From: Paenibacillus thalictri
GTDB taxonomy: Bacteria > Bacillota > Bacilli > Paenibacillales > NBRC-103111
DNA length: 64,000 nt
NCBI RefSeq assembly: GCF_004307995.1
Contig: NZ_SIRE01000036.1
Span: 24,206 to 88,205, forward strand
Reading direction: 5' to 3'
Under the pieces are notes generated by a model. That model saw nothing but the letters and a program-made list of their open reading frames with translations. It was not told where the DNA came from and did no database searches. A program made the translations under genes and the position numbers. Below are positions 1 to 7,718 of the stretch, piece by piece. The stretch's first letter is position 1. Each line of letters starts with the position of its first letter.

Positions 1-807
1 GTCAGGGTTTGGCTTACACTTTCCAACATCACCGTAGTACACGCCTCTAAGAAAGTAGCATCTCACCGGGACAAATTCACCTTTGCGTAGTAACCACTCC
101 ATCGTTGTCAGAGCTGCACTGGGAGATACGTTTAGATTATAGCAGAAACCTTCGTCTAAACTCATCTTCCCAGCAGGATTGATTGATACGATACGCTTAT
201 CTATCCCGCCGAAATATTCAATATGGCAATGAGCATACAACATTAAAAGAAATTTCAATCTACGATCATTCCACGTTTGCCTCGTACCAGGAGTGTTACG
301 TAGTCGTTCCTTAGTTACAGCTTTAGTAGGGACCATGATGAAACCATGATTAATACCCTTTAGATTCGCATGATTGCATGGAATATCTGCATTACTTGTG
401 AACTTCTGTGTTTGAGGATTATAGTCAGGAGCAGTTAACAAAGAGCATCTGAATGAAGACCGAATACTAATTCCTCTTCTTTGAATAAAATGTTCTGCTT
501 CCAAGCTATCCAATACAGCATCAACTATTGGTGAGTAGTTATTCAACTTCGTCGAATTAGCGGCTAGTGTCGCATATCCCAAGTCAACATTGATCTTTTG
601 TTTACTCAACATAGAGAGATTATCTTTCACACTATAGAACTTACACAGGTACAAATAGATTCTAAACCTATCTTTATCATCAAAGAAGTTGCCGTATAAA
701 TCAAAGAGAACCTTACGTTGAAAAGTAAACCATTGTTTTACAACCTCAAACGATGGCTTCCCGTGGAGATTATAGATGAATGCTGATACGTCTATCGTTG
801 TTACCAT
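1..807 (-). CDS. Unrecognised protein, cut by the left window edge
   Basis: A reading frame of 269 codons stays open from an ATG at 807 to base 1, so the 3' end lies outside the window. The start is supported by a GGAGG six bases upstream of the ATG. The visible protein begins MVTTIDVSAF. It is mixed alpha/beta in composition, with several aromatic residues and scattered cysteines, and no signal peptide or membrane segment. I recognise no family. It is the last visible member of the minus-strand accessory gene set that includes ardA and radC; about 400 bp of non-coding sequence with hairpins separates it from the preceding gene. It could be a replication or mobilisation protein of the element, but nothing in the sequence proves this. 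The coding call is firm, the function unknown. Confidence 0.75.
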   Translation of the reverse strand, partial: MVTTIDVSAFIYNLHGKPSFEVVKQWFTFQRKVLFDLYGNFFDDKDRFRIYLYLCKFYSVKDNLSMLSKQKINVDLGYATLAANSTKLNNYSPIVDAVLDSLEAEHFIQRRGISIRSSFRCSLLTAPDYNPQTQKFTSNADIPCNHANLKGINHGFIMVPTKAVTKERLRNTPGTRQTWNDRRLKFLLMLYAHCHIEYFGGIDKRIVSINPAGKMSLDEGFCYNLNVSPSAALTTMEWLLRKGEFVPVRCYFLRGVYYGDVGKCKPNPD

Positions 808-1206
808 GTTAGCCTCCATTGATCTGTAGTATAAATGTAGTGTAAAGCCAATGATCGCTTAGGTGAAGAAGATCACTTGTTCGATGTTACTCAAGTCATG
901 TCAACCCCGAGCAGAGCGAGTGCATTTTAGGGTTGATATGACGACTCATCACGCTGACACTGAATATTGTCCTTAGCGTTAGCTAAGGGCTGGCTCACGC
1001 CGAGTGACGGGAATGCAAAGGGTGGTAATCCTTTGCGTCTCCCCTTTAGGGGACGGAAGGGGATGTTTTCAGAACTAGCACATCAATCGACGCTAATCGA
1101 GGTTCTTAACAATCAGGAAAGAGCCTCCAGCAATGGTAGCTCCTTGTAGAATGTTGCGAACAAGAAAATCGACGCCAACCATATTTTCGTATTCAATATA
1201 GTGATT
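808..1206. other. Non-coding spacer with stacked hairpins
   Basis: No gene with a credible ribosome site is seen here. The right half holds several inverted repeats in tandem: CCTTAGC/GCTAAGG at 971-988, GCAAAGG/CCTTTGC at 1015-1036, and CCCC/GGGG at 1041-1052 followed by another G-run at 1055-1062. Read on the minus strand, the spacer lies between the 245-residue gene and the left-edge gene. It could hold a terminator, an antitermination leader or a structured RNA. There is no long T-tract beside the stems, so a simple terminator is not convincing. Confidence 0.4.
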
Positions 1207-1944
1207 CTAATTCAACTTCTTGACTGTCAACTGAATGGTTTCCATAGCGACCAGAGCCTCGCGAATTTCTTTTGGCATCTGAATTTCTAAATGTACGCCA
1301 TTGAACCGGATCATCACTTCAATTGCGTATAATGGCAACAAAGCATCAACTATCGCCATAAAACTGAAATTTGCAGTTCGCAAGAAAATTTCATTGTCGC
1401 ATGTAATGAGAGAAACATAGAAATCATTCGCAGACAGCTTAAATGATGCAGGTAAACGCAGACCATTTGTAGTAATCTTGGCTGAGATAGTTTCGTAATG
1501 TTGAACAGAGAAAGGAAGGGTGGTTGACCACTTTATAACGCTCTCTTGAAGCTTCTGAATGGCTGATGATGTATCATGAATGATTGTATCAGCCATTTGT
1601 TTCAACAACTCGATAAACTGTGTAAAAGACAACCGTAGAAGGTCACTGCGGAAATATATTTTCTTATGAATCTTATCGAGCAACAGAAGAGGGCCGGTAG
1701 TCAATAATGAATCAAATAACCTGACTTTCCATCCGGTGATTCGCTCGAACCAATTAATCCAGATGGATTGTGTTGAATCATGTTTATTGTCGCTAACGAC
1801 GATAACATATTTGTGATTTCCGTCTATTGAGTCCAACTCAATGATTTCTTTACTTAAACGTGCAGACCATGGTAGCATAGATTTCATTTGTACCAATCGT
1901 GTCTCAATTACTTCAACGACTACAGGTAGTTGACGATCTTTCAT
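1207..1944 (-). CDS. Unrecognised 245-residue protein
   Basis: Starts at the ATG at 1944 (MKDRQL), which has AAAGGA about 11 bases upstream. An in-frame TTG at 1965 has no ribosome site, so the shorter form is preferred. The protein is soluble in composition, rich in Ile and Leu, with no signal peptide, metal-binding cluster or recognised motif. It lies downstream of radC on the same strand, separated by 190 bp containing a long hairpin (2036-2084). No family is recognised. Position in the ardA/radC gene set suggests an accessory function of a mobile element, which is inference from context only. Confidence 0.7.
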   Translation of the reverse strand: MKDRQLPVVVEVIETRLVQMKSMLPWSARLSKEIIELDSIDGNHKYVIVVSDNKHDSTQSIWINWFERITGWKVRLFDSLLTTGPLLLLDKIHKKIYFRSDLLRLSFTQFIELLKQMADTIIHDTSSAIQKLQESVIKWSTTLPFSVQHYETISAKITTNGLRLPASFKLSANDFYVSLITCDNEIFLRTANFSFMAIVDALLPLYAIEVMIRFNGVHLEIQMPKEIREALVAMETIQLTVKKLN

Positions 1945-2035
1945 AGTGAGAATCAATCCTTTCAAAATGTATTTATGGGAATAATATTAAGACGGTTGAT
2001 CGAAAGTCATTTGTAAATGGATGGGTGTGTATGGT

Positions 2036-2084
2036 GGATAGCATGGCGATGCCATATTTCAGACAATCGTCGCCATCGCTATCC
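2036..2084. repeat. Long imperfect hairpin downstream of radC
   Basis: GGATAGC-ATGGCGA at 2036-2048 pairs with TCGCCAT-C-GCTATCC ending at 2084, about 14 to 16 pairs with a single-base bulge and a loop of about 20 bases. No T-run follows on either strand, so it is not a canonical intrinsic terminator. It may be an RNA processing or stability structure, or a protein-binding palindrome. Confidence 0.55.
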
Positions 2085-2135
2085 ATCACATCACATGTCA
2101 CAACTGTTTCGATAAGCGATTTTTGTAATGGTTTG

Positions 2136-2744
2136 TCACATTAGCCCTTGCTCTTTCAAACTAAGAAATCGATTATCGCCAATTATGAGAGAGTCCAAAA
2201 CCTCAATCCCGACAACTTCCCCAACCTCGACGAGACGTTTTGTTAAAGAAATATCCTCTTGTGAAGGGCTTGGATCGCCGCTTGGGTGATTATGTGCCAG
2301 TAAGATAGAAGCACTGCTTCGTTTTATTGCAGCACGAAATACTTCTCTTGGATGAACAATCGCACTGTTCAAAGTTCCAATAGATATGATGTCTTTTTGT
2401 ATCAGATGATTCTTGGTATTTAGATGAAGAAGGCAGAATCGTTCCTGCTGAAGATACCGCAATTCAGGCATTAAATAATCAGCGGCATCTTTCGGACTGC
2501 GGATGATGAACGGAGAACCGGATGGTATATTTAACCTTCTTGCCAATTGCAGAGCGGCCATGATTTGATGGGCTTTGCGAGGGCCAACGCCTTTGATGTT
2601 CAGCAATTCTTGCTCCGTAACATCCATCAACTCAGCAAGAGACGGGAAGCGGGAGAATATTTCTTCAATGATATAGGAGCCGGTTTTTTCTGCGAGTGTT
2701 TCAGCGAACAGGGATTTGATTGATGACAACTCATATGAATTCAT
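2136..2744 (-). CDS. radC: RadC-family JAB-domain protein
   Basis: RadC-like protein of 202 residues. The start is the ATG at 2744 (MNSYEL), with GGAGG nine bases upstream; the frame is open further but lacks a ribosome site. Residues about 30-70 form a helix-hairpin-helix (LLNIKGVGPRKAHQI), and the C-terminal half is an MPN/JAB metalloprotease-like domain with the metal motif HNHPSGDPSPS followed by a conserved Asp. Family knowledge: RadC proteins are very common on plasmids, prophages and integrative elements; the old name reflects a mistaken link to DNA repair, and the biochemical role remains unclear. It is co-directional with ardA upstream and an unknown gene downstream, which fits carriage on a mobile element. 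It could be a chromosomal radC, but that copy normally sits near mreB and maf, which are not seen here. Confidence 0.9.
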   Translation of the reverse strand: MNSYELSSIKSLFAETLAEKTGSYIIEEIFSRFPSLAELMDVTEQELLNIKGVGPRKAHQIMAALQLARRLNIPSGSPFIIRSPKDAADYLMPELRYLQQERFCLLHLNTKNHLIQKDIISIGTLNSAIVHPREVFRAAIKRSSASILLAHNHPSGDPSPSQEDISLTKRLVEVGEVVGIEVLDSLIIGDNRFLSLKEQGLM

Positions 2745-2860
2745 TTGGGCAGCCTCCATTAATAAATGCAAAAAAGAGAAGCCGCGGCGACTCCTCCAGT
2801 TGCAAGATTTGGTGAAATTGGATAATATAAATACAATGTTATTTTTTCTTAGTCGCTCCG

Positions 2861-3040
2861 TTATCGGGCGGCTTTTTCTTTTTGTAGACTGTCGATATCA
2901 AGCTGAATTAGTGCAGTACGGACTAGAATCTGACAATAGGTCTTCCCTTCTTCCGTATGAAGTGGGGCATCTTTATCCATCGACTTCATCAATGATCGCA
3001 GAAAGCTTCTTTTCTTCATTAGTTCATGCATCTTTGCCAT
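2861..3040 (-). CDS. Small basic protein, unrecognised (59 aa)
   Basis: The start is the ATG at 3040 (MAKMHELM), chosen because an almost perfect ribosome site, GGGAGGTGAT, lies eight bases upstream; the frame's earlier GTG lies inside that site. The N-terminal third is strongly basic and Met/Leu-rich (residues 1-20), the rest mixed and charged, ending KEKAAR. No motif is recognised. It sits between a 56-codon gene upstream and radC downstream, in a run of closely packed genes with strong ribosome sites. It could bind nucleic acid given its charge, but this is a guess. Confidence 0.65.
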   Translation of the reverse strand: MAKMHELMKKRSFLRSLMKSMDKDAPLHTEEGKTYCQILVRTALIQLDIDSLQKEKAAR

Positions 3041-3137
3041 GCTTATCACCTCCCTTCATACAATGGAACTTAATCCCAATAAGCGTTATACTGCAGCACA
3101 TCACAAGCACCGTCTGATCGATGTCAAACAACGTCGC

Positions 3138-3308
3138 CTACCTTCGGATTTGAGCGGTAAAACTGATAAGAACAGTAACCTTCGAGTTCTGCAATGCGAC
3201 GACAGCATACTTTTCAGCGTCAATCGGAACGCTGTAAATGTATCCTTTTTGCTCACAGAATCCGAGATACTGCTTCTGGCTGTTGCATTTGAATGTTTGA
3301 AAGTTCAT
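3138..3308 (-). CDS. Small protein, unrecognised (56 aa)
   Basis: Starts at the ATG at 3308 (MNFQTFKC). The nearest ribosome-site-like stretches are GGAGG 14 bases and AGGCGA about 8 bases upstream, weaker than those of its neighbours, so the start is less certain. The protein has two cysteines near the N-terminus and a beta-rich pattern (GYIYSVPID, KVTVLISF), and ends QIRR. No family is recognised. It lies about 45 bp after the 74-residue gene and 97 bp before the 59-residue gene, on the same strand. Confidence 0.55.
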   Translation of the reverse strand: MNFQTFKCNSQKQYLGFCEQKGYIYSVPIDAEKYAVVALQNSKVTVLISFTAQIRR

Positions 3309-3354
3309 TGTGGATTCGCCTACCTCCATGACTCTACTGAAATAGAACAATGTA

Positions 3355-3579
3355 TCAACCTTTTGTTTTTGCAACCTGCATCTGATGCCGTTGTAACTGT
3401 TGTGGAAACTCCCGATGAAAGTATGCCGTCATCCATCGAGCCGCTGTACTATCATCAACCTGATAAATCCGACGACAATATGAGTACAGCAATATGCCCG
3501 CCATACGAATGCCGCCGTTCATCACAAGTTGTTTCAAGACAGTTGTTAATTCCTCAGGCAATCCGCATTTTTCAACCAT
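3355..3579 (-). CDS. Small protein, unrecognised (74 aa)
   Basis: Begins with the ATG at 3579 (MVEKCGLPEEL) directly behind a textbook AAAGGAGGTGA ribosome site, the strongest in this region. The protein is predicted helical, with a central segment GGIRMAGILLYSYCRRIYQV, a Trp-Met pair and a basic C-terminus. No known motif is seen. It follows ardA by about 200 bp on the same strand. The strong translation signal implies substantial expression, as expected for early genes of a transferring element. Function unknown. Confidence 0.65.
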   Translation of the reverse strand: MVEKCGLPEELTTVLKQLVMNGGIRMAGILLYSYCRRIYQVDDSTAARWMTAYFHREFPQQLQRHQMQVAKTKG

Positions 3580-3784
3580 GTGCTCACCTCCTTTCACTGC
3601 TCCGGTTAATCTCACAACCGATGAATTTATCACTGTCAAATGCAAACACAAATAACCCGCTTTAATGCAAGCAGGCAGTAACGGTTTATCGATAGACTAA
3701 AAACTAGGATTTCAATCGTACGGCAAACCTGAGACAATTCAACTGCTCACATACCAACTCTCAAAATGTATCGCGACCAATCGC

Positions 3785-4279
3785 CTACAACAGCGGCAAA
3801 ACAGCAACACGAATCTCATACTGCATGTGCCAGCCTGCTTCTTCCAATTCAGCTACCATTTTGTCGTAATCGATGAAACGCGTTATACCGGCAGGAACGC
3901 AGCCGTAATATCCTAACCGCACCAATTCATCAGCAACATCACGAAGACTACCCACATCGTAGTACACAACGTAATGTCCGCCTTTCAAGATGTGAATTAC
4001 TTGATCCACGCCTTCAGTACACCCGCACAACGCATATACAAGCCGATAATCATATTGACCGAGCACAGCGGCGGCATCATTGATTGCAAATACATCATCG
4101 TATCTATCAATGATGAATGGAGCATCGAAATCGACTATCAGGCATTTTGTATCGTTATCTTCAATGCGTTGCATAGCCTGTTCCAATTCATCCCGACTCA
4201 CGGGAAGAGTCAGCCATGTTCCCTCTATAGTTGTCCGACCGCATGTTCTTTCTTTTGCCAAGCAAATCCTAATCTGCAT
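3785..4279 (-). CDS. ardA: ArdA-type antirestriction protein
   Basis: A 164-residue acidic protein close in length to the 166-residue ArdA of Tn916. It shows the family's layout: an N-terminal beta strand with GTWLTLPVS followed by a helix; CLIVDFDAPF then DDVFAINDAA, matching the position of the family's conserved acidic strand and helix; and the C-terminal GHYVVYYDV then a DVADELV helix and FIDYDKMVAEL. ArdA proteins are DNA mimics that block type I restriction (and modification) enzymes during conjugative entry. The start at 4279 has GGAGG nine bases upstream. It is the first gene of a minus-strand run that includes three small unknown genes and radC. Identification is by remembered family pattern, without alignment. 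Confidence 0.8.
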   Translation of the reverse strand: MQIRICLAKERTCGRTTIEGTWLTLPVSRDELEQAMQRIEDNDTKCLIVDFDAPFIIDRYDDVFAINDAAAVLGQYDYRLVYALCGCTEGVDQVIHILKGGHYVVYYDVGSLRDVADELVRLGYYGCVPAGITRFIDYDKMVAELEEAGWHMQYEIRVAVLPLL

Positions 4280-4446
4280 CCAAAATCTCCTCCATCAGCA
4301 ATTTGTACTGCTCTCTCGAACATCACCGCAAACTCAAATACAACGACGATAAGTGTAATATTTTAATTGTTCATCTGTATTCACCTCACTTTCAATCAGG
4401 ACGCCTCTCACCATCCATTTCCTCGCTGTCAAACAAGGTAATAGAA

Positions 4447-4490
4447 ACAAAAAAGGGATGCAACCTGTCTGTTACGACAGATTACATCCC
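4447..4490 (-). terminator. Intrinsic terminator downstream of the XRE gene
   Basis: GGGATG...CTGTC pairs with GACAG...CATCCC across 4455-4490, two stacked stems separated by a small internal loop. On the minus strand a run of six T follows directly (4449-4454). It lies about 120 bp after the stop of the XRE-family repressor gene and insulates it from ardA. Confidence 0.8.
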
Positions 4491-4608
4491 TATTTGACCC
4501 GGGTGGGGCATGAAACGCCAACCGGGGGTACTTCAATTATGTATGGAGGTACCGAGAAAAATTATATATGATTTTTTTGCCATATAGGCAAATTGAGCAG
4601 TATTCATC

Positions 4609-4977
4609 TCATTGTGACCGTATTCTCCGATCAACCGTATTCGTAAATTCCTGTGTCATTTTTATGATGAAGTCCACATCTTCAACTGGACGATTGGCGA
4701 GTAACGCATTCAAGGATTCGATTTTGGTACGTGTAACGTCTGCACCAGAATGATCTTCAACATCCTCGGTATTTTCGAACAACTGGGCAGGCTTGATTCC
4801 TAACGCGATAATAATGCGACCCAGCGACTCCAGAGAGATGTTACGACTCGACCTTTCAACATCACTTATATACGTAAAGCTAAGGCCGGATAGTTCGGCT
4901 AATCTTTCCTGTGTCAGTCCTCTGGTTTTCCGAATACTGCGAATTCGTTCACCAACCATTTTTTTGAAATCAAACAT
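4609..4977 (-). CDS. XRE-family transcriptional repressor
   Basis: A 122-residue regulator with a Cro/CI helix-turn-helix at about residues 10-65 (LTQERLAELSGLSFTYISDVE, recognition helix near SFTYIS) and a charged C-terminal tail. The start is the ATG at 4977 behind AGAGGTGATC; an upstream in-frame GTG lies within that ribosome site. A perfect 21-bp palindrome (4987-5007) overlaps the ribosome site, pointing to autoregulation. It is transcribed away from the SLH protein gene, so the shared 290-bp region probably carries both promoters. Such proteins often act as lysogeny or transfer repressors of integrative elements, or as SinR-like regulators; the actual targets are unknown. Confidence 0.88.
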   Translation of the reverse strand: MFDFKKMVGERIRSIRKTRGLTQERLAELSGLSFTYISDVERSSRNISLESLGRIIIALGIKPAQLFENTEDVEDHSGADVTRTKIESLNALLANRPVEDVDFIIKMTQEFTNTVDRRIRSQ

Positions 4978-4986
4978 GACGATCAC

Positions 4987-5007
4987 CTCTACTAAAGATT
5001 AGTAGAG
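4987..5007. promoter_or_regulatory. Perfect 21-bp palindromic operator
   Basis: CTCTACTAA-AGA-TTAGTAGAG: two perfect 9-bp arms around a 3-bp centre. It overlaps the ribosome site of the XRE gene (AGAGGTGATC, complement of 4981-4990). The likely reading is an autoregulatory operator for the XRE protein; no second copy was noticed near the divergent promoter. Confidence 0.7.
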
Positions 5008-5048
5008 AATGAATGGGACTCGAATACTATCATCGTTGAAATATAAAC

Positions 5049-5078
5049 TTAACGTATAAGAGTAGTGTGTAGTATAAT
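5049..5078 (+). promoter_or_regulatory. Predicted sigma-A promoter of the SLH protein gene
   Basis: TTAACG (5049-5054), an 18-bp spacer and a perfect TATAAT (5073-5078). It points at the SLH gene and would give a leader of about 185 nt. It lies 40-70 bp from the 21-bp palindrome, so the XRE protein could influence it. Confidence 0.6.
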
Positions 5079-5270
5079 AGTCGCATTGGAATGAACTTCC
5101 ACTTAGTACAACTTACTCAATGAGAGGGTGACTGTATTCAAAAGCACATGGATTGCGTCAGTTACATACAAGGAGATGATTGCTTAACCGGAAACAATAA
5201 ATATGATTTTTCACCGCGACATCATTGTAAATTATTGATTTCACATTCTATACTACTTGGGGGAAACCAC

Positions 5271-7040
5271 ATGAACAAGAAAAAACTTGCATCAGCACTT
5301 ATGACGGGTGTACTGACCATTGCATTGACCGGACAAGCGTTATCCGCACCAATTGAGTATGGAGAAGAACTTAAAAATGCACCTCAATCAACCCCATATG
5401 TGACATTTACCGATTTGCCACAAACGTATTGGGCTTATAATTATATTGCTAACATGGTTCAGAAGAAAGTAATCGAAGGCTACGTAGACAATAAATTCAG
5501 ACCGGAAAATACAATCACGCGAGCTGAATTTGCTACGATCATCGTCAAAGCATCTGGCATCAAACCGGCTAAAGTCAACTACGCTTCATTTAGTGATGTT
5601 CCTGTTTCCAATTGGGCAAGTCCGTTCGTTGAATCTGTAAAAGACTATATGACCGGCTACCGGCTGGCTAATAGTCAGTATAACTTTAACCCAGATACTC
5701 CTGCGACCAGAGAGGACATTACCGTTGCCATCGTCAGGTTAAAGGGATACGACACTCGACTTGCCAATCGGGCGGCAGTAGAACCGATGTTCAAGGATTT
5801 CGAGAGTATTAGTGAAAGTGCGAAGGATTATGTTGCAATCGCCGTCAAAGAAGGACTGGTTAGCGGTTACCCCGATGAAACATTCAGAGGACAGGCAACC
5901 ATAACTCGGGCAGAGGCATCAGCTTTGCTTTACAGAGCTTTTCTGTATGGGAATGATAATAAGGGAGTCGGAGGGCAAGGAGGCTCTTCCACAACGCCTA
6001 CAGCACCTGTAACGCAACCATCGACGAATCCGCAACCGGCTCCCAAGACAACCACGCCGACAACTACGAACCAATCACAACAACCATCACAAGCGGCTAA
6101 GTTTAGCGTTGATACCCTTGTAGGCGGCACAGGAACGGGTGATGTGGATGGGCCTGTTTATCAGGCAAAGATTAATCAGGTTGACAACATGGTTGTCGAT
6201 AAGGACGATAATGTATACGTTCTTGATAGTAGCAAGAAAAAGATTCGTAAGTTTAACAAATCAAACGGAACTCTTGAGACATTCAAGACTATCGATAGTC
6301 AATTCAATTGGGAGTACTCGCAAGAGGGGAAGAATGTAATTCACTTCGATTACACCAAATTTCAGCCGACCAGGCTTGCTTATAATATCACCAGTAACAA
6401 GTTGTATTTAATGGGAATTACAAAATCCTCTGATAGGGAGTATCGCTACCATCGAAACATTTTCGAGATCAGTCCTTCCGTTCATAGCGTCGTTTATAAA
6501 TTGAATTCTATTGAAACGAGCACTTCAGGATGGATCAGCGATTATAGTAATTTTGTTGCCTTCAGTGATCCCAATACCATGTTCTTCAAAGAAATCGGAT
6601 TTGGTGATTTTATTTACAAAAGCTCTCTTGATAGTCATACATCCGATGTAATCGCAAGTAGAAATGATAAAACAGGTGTTGACCTGAGTGGAGTAGCAGA
6701 AGGCATTATTACAGAAACAGATATCTTCACTTTTGGAACGGGTAATAATACCCTGTCTAAAGTTCATCTCTTCCCGCGTCAAGTTGAGACAATCAAGACG
6801 ATCGGCAATATAGAATTCGATACTATCAGTACCAATAAGGGCAAGTTTTATATTTCCAGCGGCACAACCATTTACGAACTAACTACTGATGGAAAACTGA
6901 CAACCTTCATCGACGGCAAAGACTTGACTTACAACGACGGCATCCCCATCAAGAAAATCAGTCAATTGAGCTTCGACAGTCAAGGCAATATCATTGTGTA
7001 TGACGACGAAAACAAGGCGATCCGTCGAATTAACTTATAA
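5271..7040 (+). CDS. SLH-domain surface protein with NHL-like propeller
   Basis: A 589-residue exported protein. The start is the ATG at 5271 with GGGGG upstream; it gives a clean signal peptide (MNKKKLASALMTG..., cleavage near residue 26), whereas the longer frame does not. Three SLH repeats occupy about residues 40-225, with ITRAEF and ITRAEA motifs in the first and third and a diverged TREDI in the second; these bind pyruvylated secondary cell-wall polymer. A Pro/Thr/Ser/Gln-rich linker follows (about 235-275). The C-terminal half, starting with VDTLVGGTGTGDVDG and DNMVVDKDDNVYVLD, resembles NHL/six-bladed propeller repeats, a binding module. The protein is anchored at the surface; its ligand is unknown. 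It lies next to mobile-element genes and is probably cargo. Confidence 0.88.
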   Translation: MNKKKLASALMTGVLTIALTGQALSAPIEYGEELKNAPQSTPYVTFTDLPQTYWAYNYIANMVQKKVIEGYVDNKFRPENTITRAEFATIIVKASGIKPAKVNYASFSDVPVSNWASPFVESVKDYMTGYRLANSQYNFNPDTPATREDITVAIVRLKGYDTRLANRAAVEPMFKDFESISESAKDYVAIAVKEGLVSGYPDETFRGQATITRAEASALLYRAFLYGNDNKGVGGQGGSSTTPTAPVTQPSTNPQPAPKTTTPTTTNQSQQPSQAAKFSVDTLVGGTGTGDVDGPVYQAKINQVDNMVVDKDDNVYVLDSSKKKIRKFNKSNGTLETFKTIDSQFNWEYSQEGKNVIHFDYTKFQPTRLAYNITSNKLYLMGITKSSDREYRYHRNIFEISPSVHSVVYKLNSIETSTSGWISDYSNFVAFSDPNTMFFKEIGFGDFIYKSSLDSHTSDVIASRNDKTGVDLSGVAEGIITETDIFTFGTGNNTLSKVHLFPRQVETIKTIGNIEFDTISTNKGKFYISSGTTIYELTTDGKLTTFIDGKDLTYNDGIPIKKISQLSFDSQGNIIVYDDENKAIRRINL

Positions 7041-7052
7041 GGGGCGGAAAGC

Positions 7053-7718
7053 ATGTACTGTCCAAAGTGCGGTAAGGAAGTGCAAAATGACGATATCTTT
7101 TGCCGTTCGTGCGGAAACCGGATTCAAGTTGAAGCGAATGACATTTCGCAAAGTGCAAGTTCGCCCAATACAAACAACAATATGAATCAAGCTTCCAGAT
7201 ACAATCAACTGTCGAGTGAGGAACAGGAGTTTCGTACATTTATCGGAAGAAATGCGGATTTTTACCTAAAGAAATGGAAGCTCAGGGATAAAGGATGGAA
7301 CTGGGCGGCTTGTTTCTGTGGATTTCTCTGGTTAGTCTATCGCAAGATGTACCTTAATCTACTGATTGTCTTCCTTGTCCATATTCTTTTAATCCTCATA
7401 GGTTTAGTAATTATTACTTATAGTTCAAGTGAAGCAATAAGTGACCTTTTGCGTAAATTTTTTCCTTTTGCTATATTTTCGATCTCACTTTTTGTGATTC
7501 CACTTGTAATGGGCTTCTTTGGAAACCGCATGTACTACAGCCACGCAAAAGGGAAGATAGAGCATGTAAAATCCAAAATATTAAACGAAGCGGAACGTGA
7601 AAAACGAATACGTCAGCAAGGCGGCATTGGTGTCGTTGGTTTGCTTCTCACAGTATTCATTACCATGGTCATAGTAGTGTTAGGTGAAATATTGGATATA
7701 TTAGAGATGCTCATGTAG
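7053..7718 (+). CDS. Zinc-ribbon, DUF2628-like membrane protein
   Basis: A 221-residue protein starting 12 bp after the SLH gene, with GGGGCGGAAAGC as ribosome site, so the two are probably co-transcribed. Residues 3-21 form a zinc ribbon (CPKC...CRSC). After a polar Ser/Asn/Gln-rich linker comes FIGRNADFYLKKW and GWNWAACFCGFLWLVYRKMY, the pattern of DUF2628 proteins, then hydrophobic segments at about 90-120, 132-152 and 190-215. The ribbon should be cytoplasmic. The family function is not established; members are often found in genomic islands and beside cell-surface genes. Confidence 0.8.
   Translation: MYCPKCGKEVQNDDIFCRSCGNRIQVEANDISQSASSPNTNNNMNQASRYNQLSSEEQEFRTFIGRNADFYLKKWKLRDKGWNWAACFCGFLWLVYRKMYLNLLIVFLVHILLILIGLVIITYSSSEAISDLLRKFFPFAIFSISLFVIPLVMGFFGNRMYYSHAKGKIEHVKSKILNEAEREKRIRQQGGIGVVGLLLTVFITMVIVVLGEILDILEMLM

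Noticed and set aside
967..1149. 60-codon plus-strand frame
   Set aside because: It lies on top of the hairpin series, has no ribosome site and runs opposite to the surrounding genes.
4296..4440. Very short leader frames before ardA (for example ATG-AAC-AAT-stop behind a GAGGTGA)
   Set aside because: Three codons with a chance ribosome-site-like stretch; not enough to claim a leader peptide.
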